NCBI GenBank assembly: GCA_036399695.1
Contig: DASWMP010000144.1
Span: 1 to 59,028 of the forward strand
Origin: DASVEE01 sp036399695
GTDB taxonomy: Bacteria > Acidobacteriota > Thermoanaerobaculia > Gp7-AA8
Direction: 5' to 3'
Length of the DNA: 59,028 nt
Below are positions 58,396-59,028 of this stretch, in pieces; the first letter of the stretch is position 1, and the number at the start of each line of letters is the position of its first letter. Made by a program: the position numbers and the translations under genes. The notes beneath the pieces were generated by a model. It did not search any database and had not been told where the DNA came from. It saw nothing but the letters and a program-made list of their open reading frames with translations.

Positions 58396-58404
58396 ATCGA
58401 TCGT

Positions 58405-58432
58405 CCCCATCTGTCCCATAGGTCCCATCGTT
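58405..58432. repeat. Single arm of the GGGACAGATGGGACC word family
   Basis: CCCCATCTGTCCCATAGGTC and following CCATCG are the reverse complement of the words at 18172 and 39618. No partner arm is seen. Confidence 0.7.
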
Positions 58433-58458
58433 CTCATCGTCCCCCGGACAACACACCA

Positions 58459-58750
58459 AACCGGGAATGCCCCAACCAACCGTCCGGTTAGCACCGGTCC
58501 ACGCGCTGATCCGACGCGATCGAACGTGGGGGCAGCAAGCAGTCCGATCTTTGATTTTTTAAGCACCGGGAATGAGCAGCAGGGGGGCGTGGTTAGCAGC
58601 GTTCCTTGCTCGTTGAACGAGTCGCGGCAAACGCAGAAAAGCGGAAAGTCGCGAGGCGGGAATGAGCGGTGGGGTCGTCTGGTTAGCAGCGGTCCTTGCT
58701 CCTTGAAAGCGGCAGCGGCGGACGCGAAAAACAAACGGGGAAGTCGAATC
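58459..58750 (+). repeat. Three tandem 90-105-bp leader units with boxA-like elements
   Basis: Units begin at about 58459, 58565 and 58656 with ACCGGGAATG / ACCGGGAATGAGCAG / GCGGGAATGAGCGG and continue with GGTTAGCA(CC/GC)G. The last two carry TTGCTCGTTGAACG and TTGCTCCTTGAAAG, resembling boxA antitermination elements. The first is more diverged. No ORF of interest; 58751-58896 shows an AT-rich TGTTATAGATCC stretch near 58779 that may be a promoter -10. Confidence 0.7.
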
Positions 58751-58896
58751 CGGTGAAATAAATAGGTGGGGTCGAAAGTTGTTATAGATCCCGCGACGAA
58801 GTAAGCGGGCCGCGAGCATCAACGGTGAGCGCAATCAGCAGTGAGTGGTAGAGCAGCAGCGATTGTGAGCAGCGTCGATCTTCGCGATCAACAGCC

Positions 58897-59028
58897 GGTT
58901 CCTTGACAACTGAATAGGAAAGAATAGACCAACGAAGATTCCTTTCGAGGTTCGTAATTGCGAACTTCAAGAATCCGATGGGCTCACCCCCCGGTGAGTT
59001 CATCAAAACAGTAGTATCCGAATAAGCA
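58897..59028 (+). promoter_or_regulatory. Probable rRNA-operon leader running off the window
   Basis: GGTTCCTTGACAACTGAATAG resembles the TTCTTTGACAATTGAATAG-type element found just before 16S or 23S genes. It is followed by a hairpin GAGGTTCG-TAATTG-CGAACTTC (outer GATTC/GAATC arms) at about 58938-58976 and CTCACC-CCCC-GGTGAG at about 58983-58999, as in rRNA processing stems. No rRNA sequence itself is present before the window ends. Confidence 0.55.

Noticed and set aside
57980..58459. 159-codon minus-strand frame with Lys/Arg/Ser heptads
   Set aside because: It overlaps the end of the truncated ALDH and is produced by the repeat array; no ribosome site or plausible fold.
1..59028. tRNA genes, prophage, restriction-modification or toxin-antitoxin modules
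   Set aside because: I looked for cloverleaf-like TTCGAATC arms, integrases, methylase motifs and paired small toxins in the gaps and found nothing convincing.

Overview
The window is about 59 kb of high-GC bacterial chromosome with dense, mostly housekeeping and secreted-protein genes. There are no phage genes, transposase, CRISPR array or tRNA that I can see. Gene content suggests an Acidobacteriota-like organism (Thermoanaerobaculia/Vicinamibacteria style): a YpdA-type disulfide reductase, a fused E1/E2 2-oxoglutarate dehydrogenase, many large secreted peptidases and beta-propeller or PKD/Calx-beta proteins, and multi-PAS GGDEF/EAL proteins. The phylum is an inference; no rRNA gene lies inside the window.

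Layout. 0-9.8 kb (minus strand): a secreted Calx-beta/esterase-like protein, an outer-membrane barrel, an M14 carboxypeptidase, a two-domain M16 peptidase, a polytopic membrane protein and a Rof-like Rho modulator. 9.9-18.2 kb (plus): a small membrane protein, an M23-like protein, an M1 aminopeptidase, a 7TM-PAS histidine kinase and a membrane-anchored NACHT-type NTPase. 18.2-19.1 kb (minus): two small secreted proteins, one cysteine-rich. 19.2-24.8 kb (plus): dnaE and a secreted PKD protein. 24.9-31.2 kb (minus): a heptad-repeat coiled coil, a PAS/GAF/GGDEF/EAL protein, an M50 protease and a receiver-GGDEF protein, divergent from a lone receiver. 31.8-36.5 kb (plus): a PLP Cys/Met enzyme, a secreted HELGH metalloprotease and an arginase-family enzyme. 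36.7-39.1 kb (minus): ppk2, ypdA and a TerB-like gene. 39.1-41.7 kb (plus): a conserved small protein, a metallo-beta-lactamase-fold protein and an acetyltransferase. 41.8-48.7 kb (minus): kgd, PAP2, a double GNAT, NTF2-like, DoxX and MarR genes. 48.9-58.1 kb (plus): thioredoxin, a PerM-type permease, a porin-like barrel, a small leader-peptide-like protein, a kelch protein, then deoC with a full and a truncated aldehyde dehydrogenase. 58.1-59.0 kb has no convincing gene: a 21-bp-type repeat array, then what looks like the leader of an rRNA operon starting beyond the window.

Three patterns cut across the genes. (1) Four otherwise unrelated exported proteins end in the same basic tail, [RK]RRA[TVA]R with at most one more residue, which looks like an undescribed C-terminal sorting or processing tag. 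(2) Many intergenic gaps are filled with long inverted repeats whose arms are strings of short repeated words; there are about ten word families, some nested in one another and several recurring at different loci. (3) Many genes have a TAnnnT -10 box only 6-13 bp before ATG and no Shine-Dalgarno, which suggests widespread leaderless transcription.
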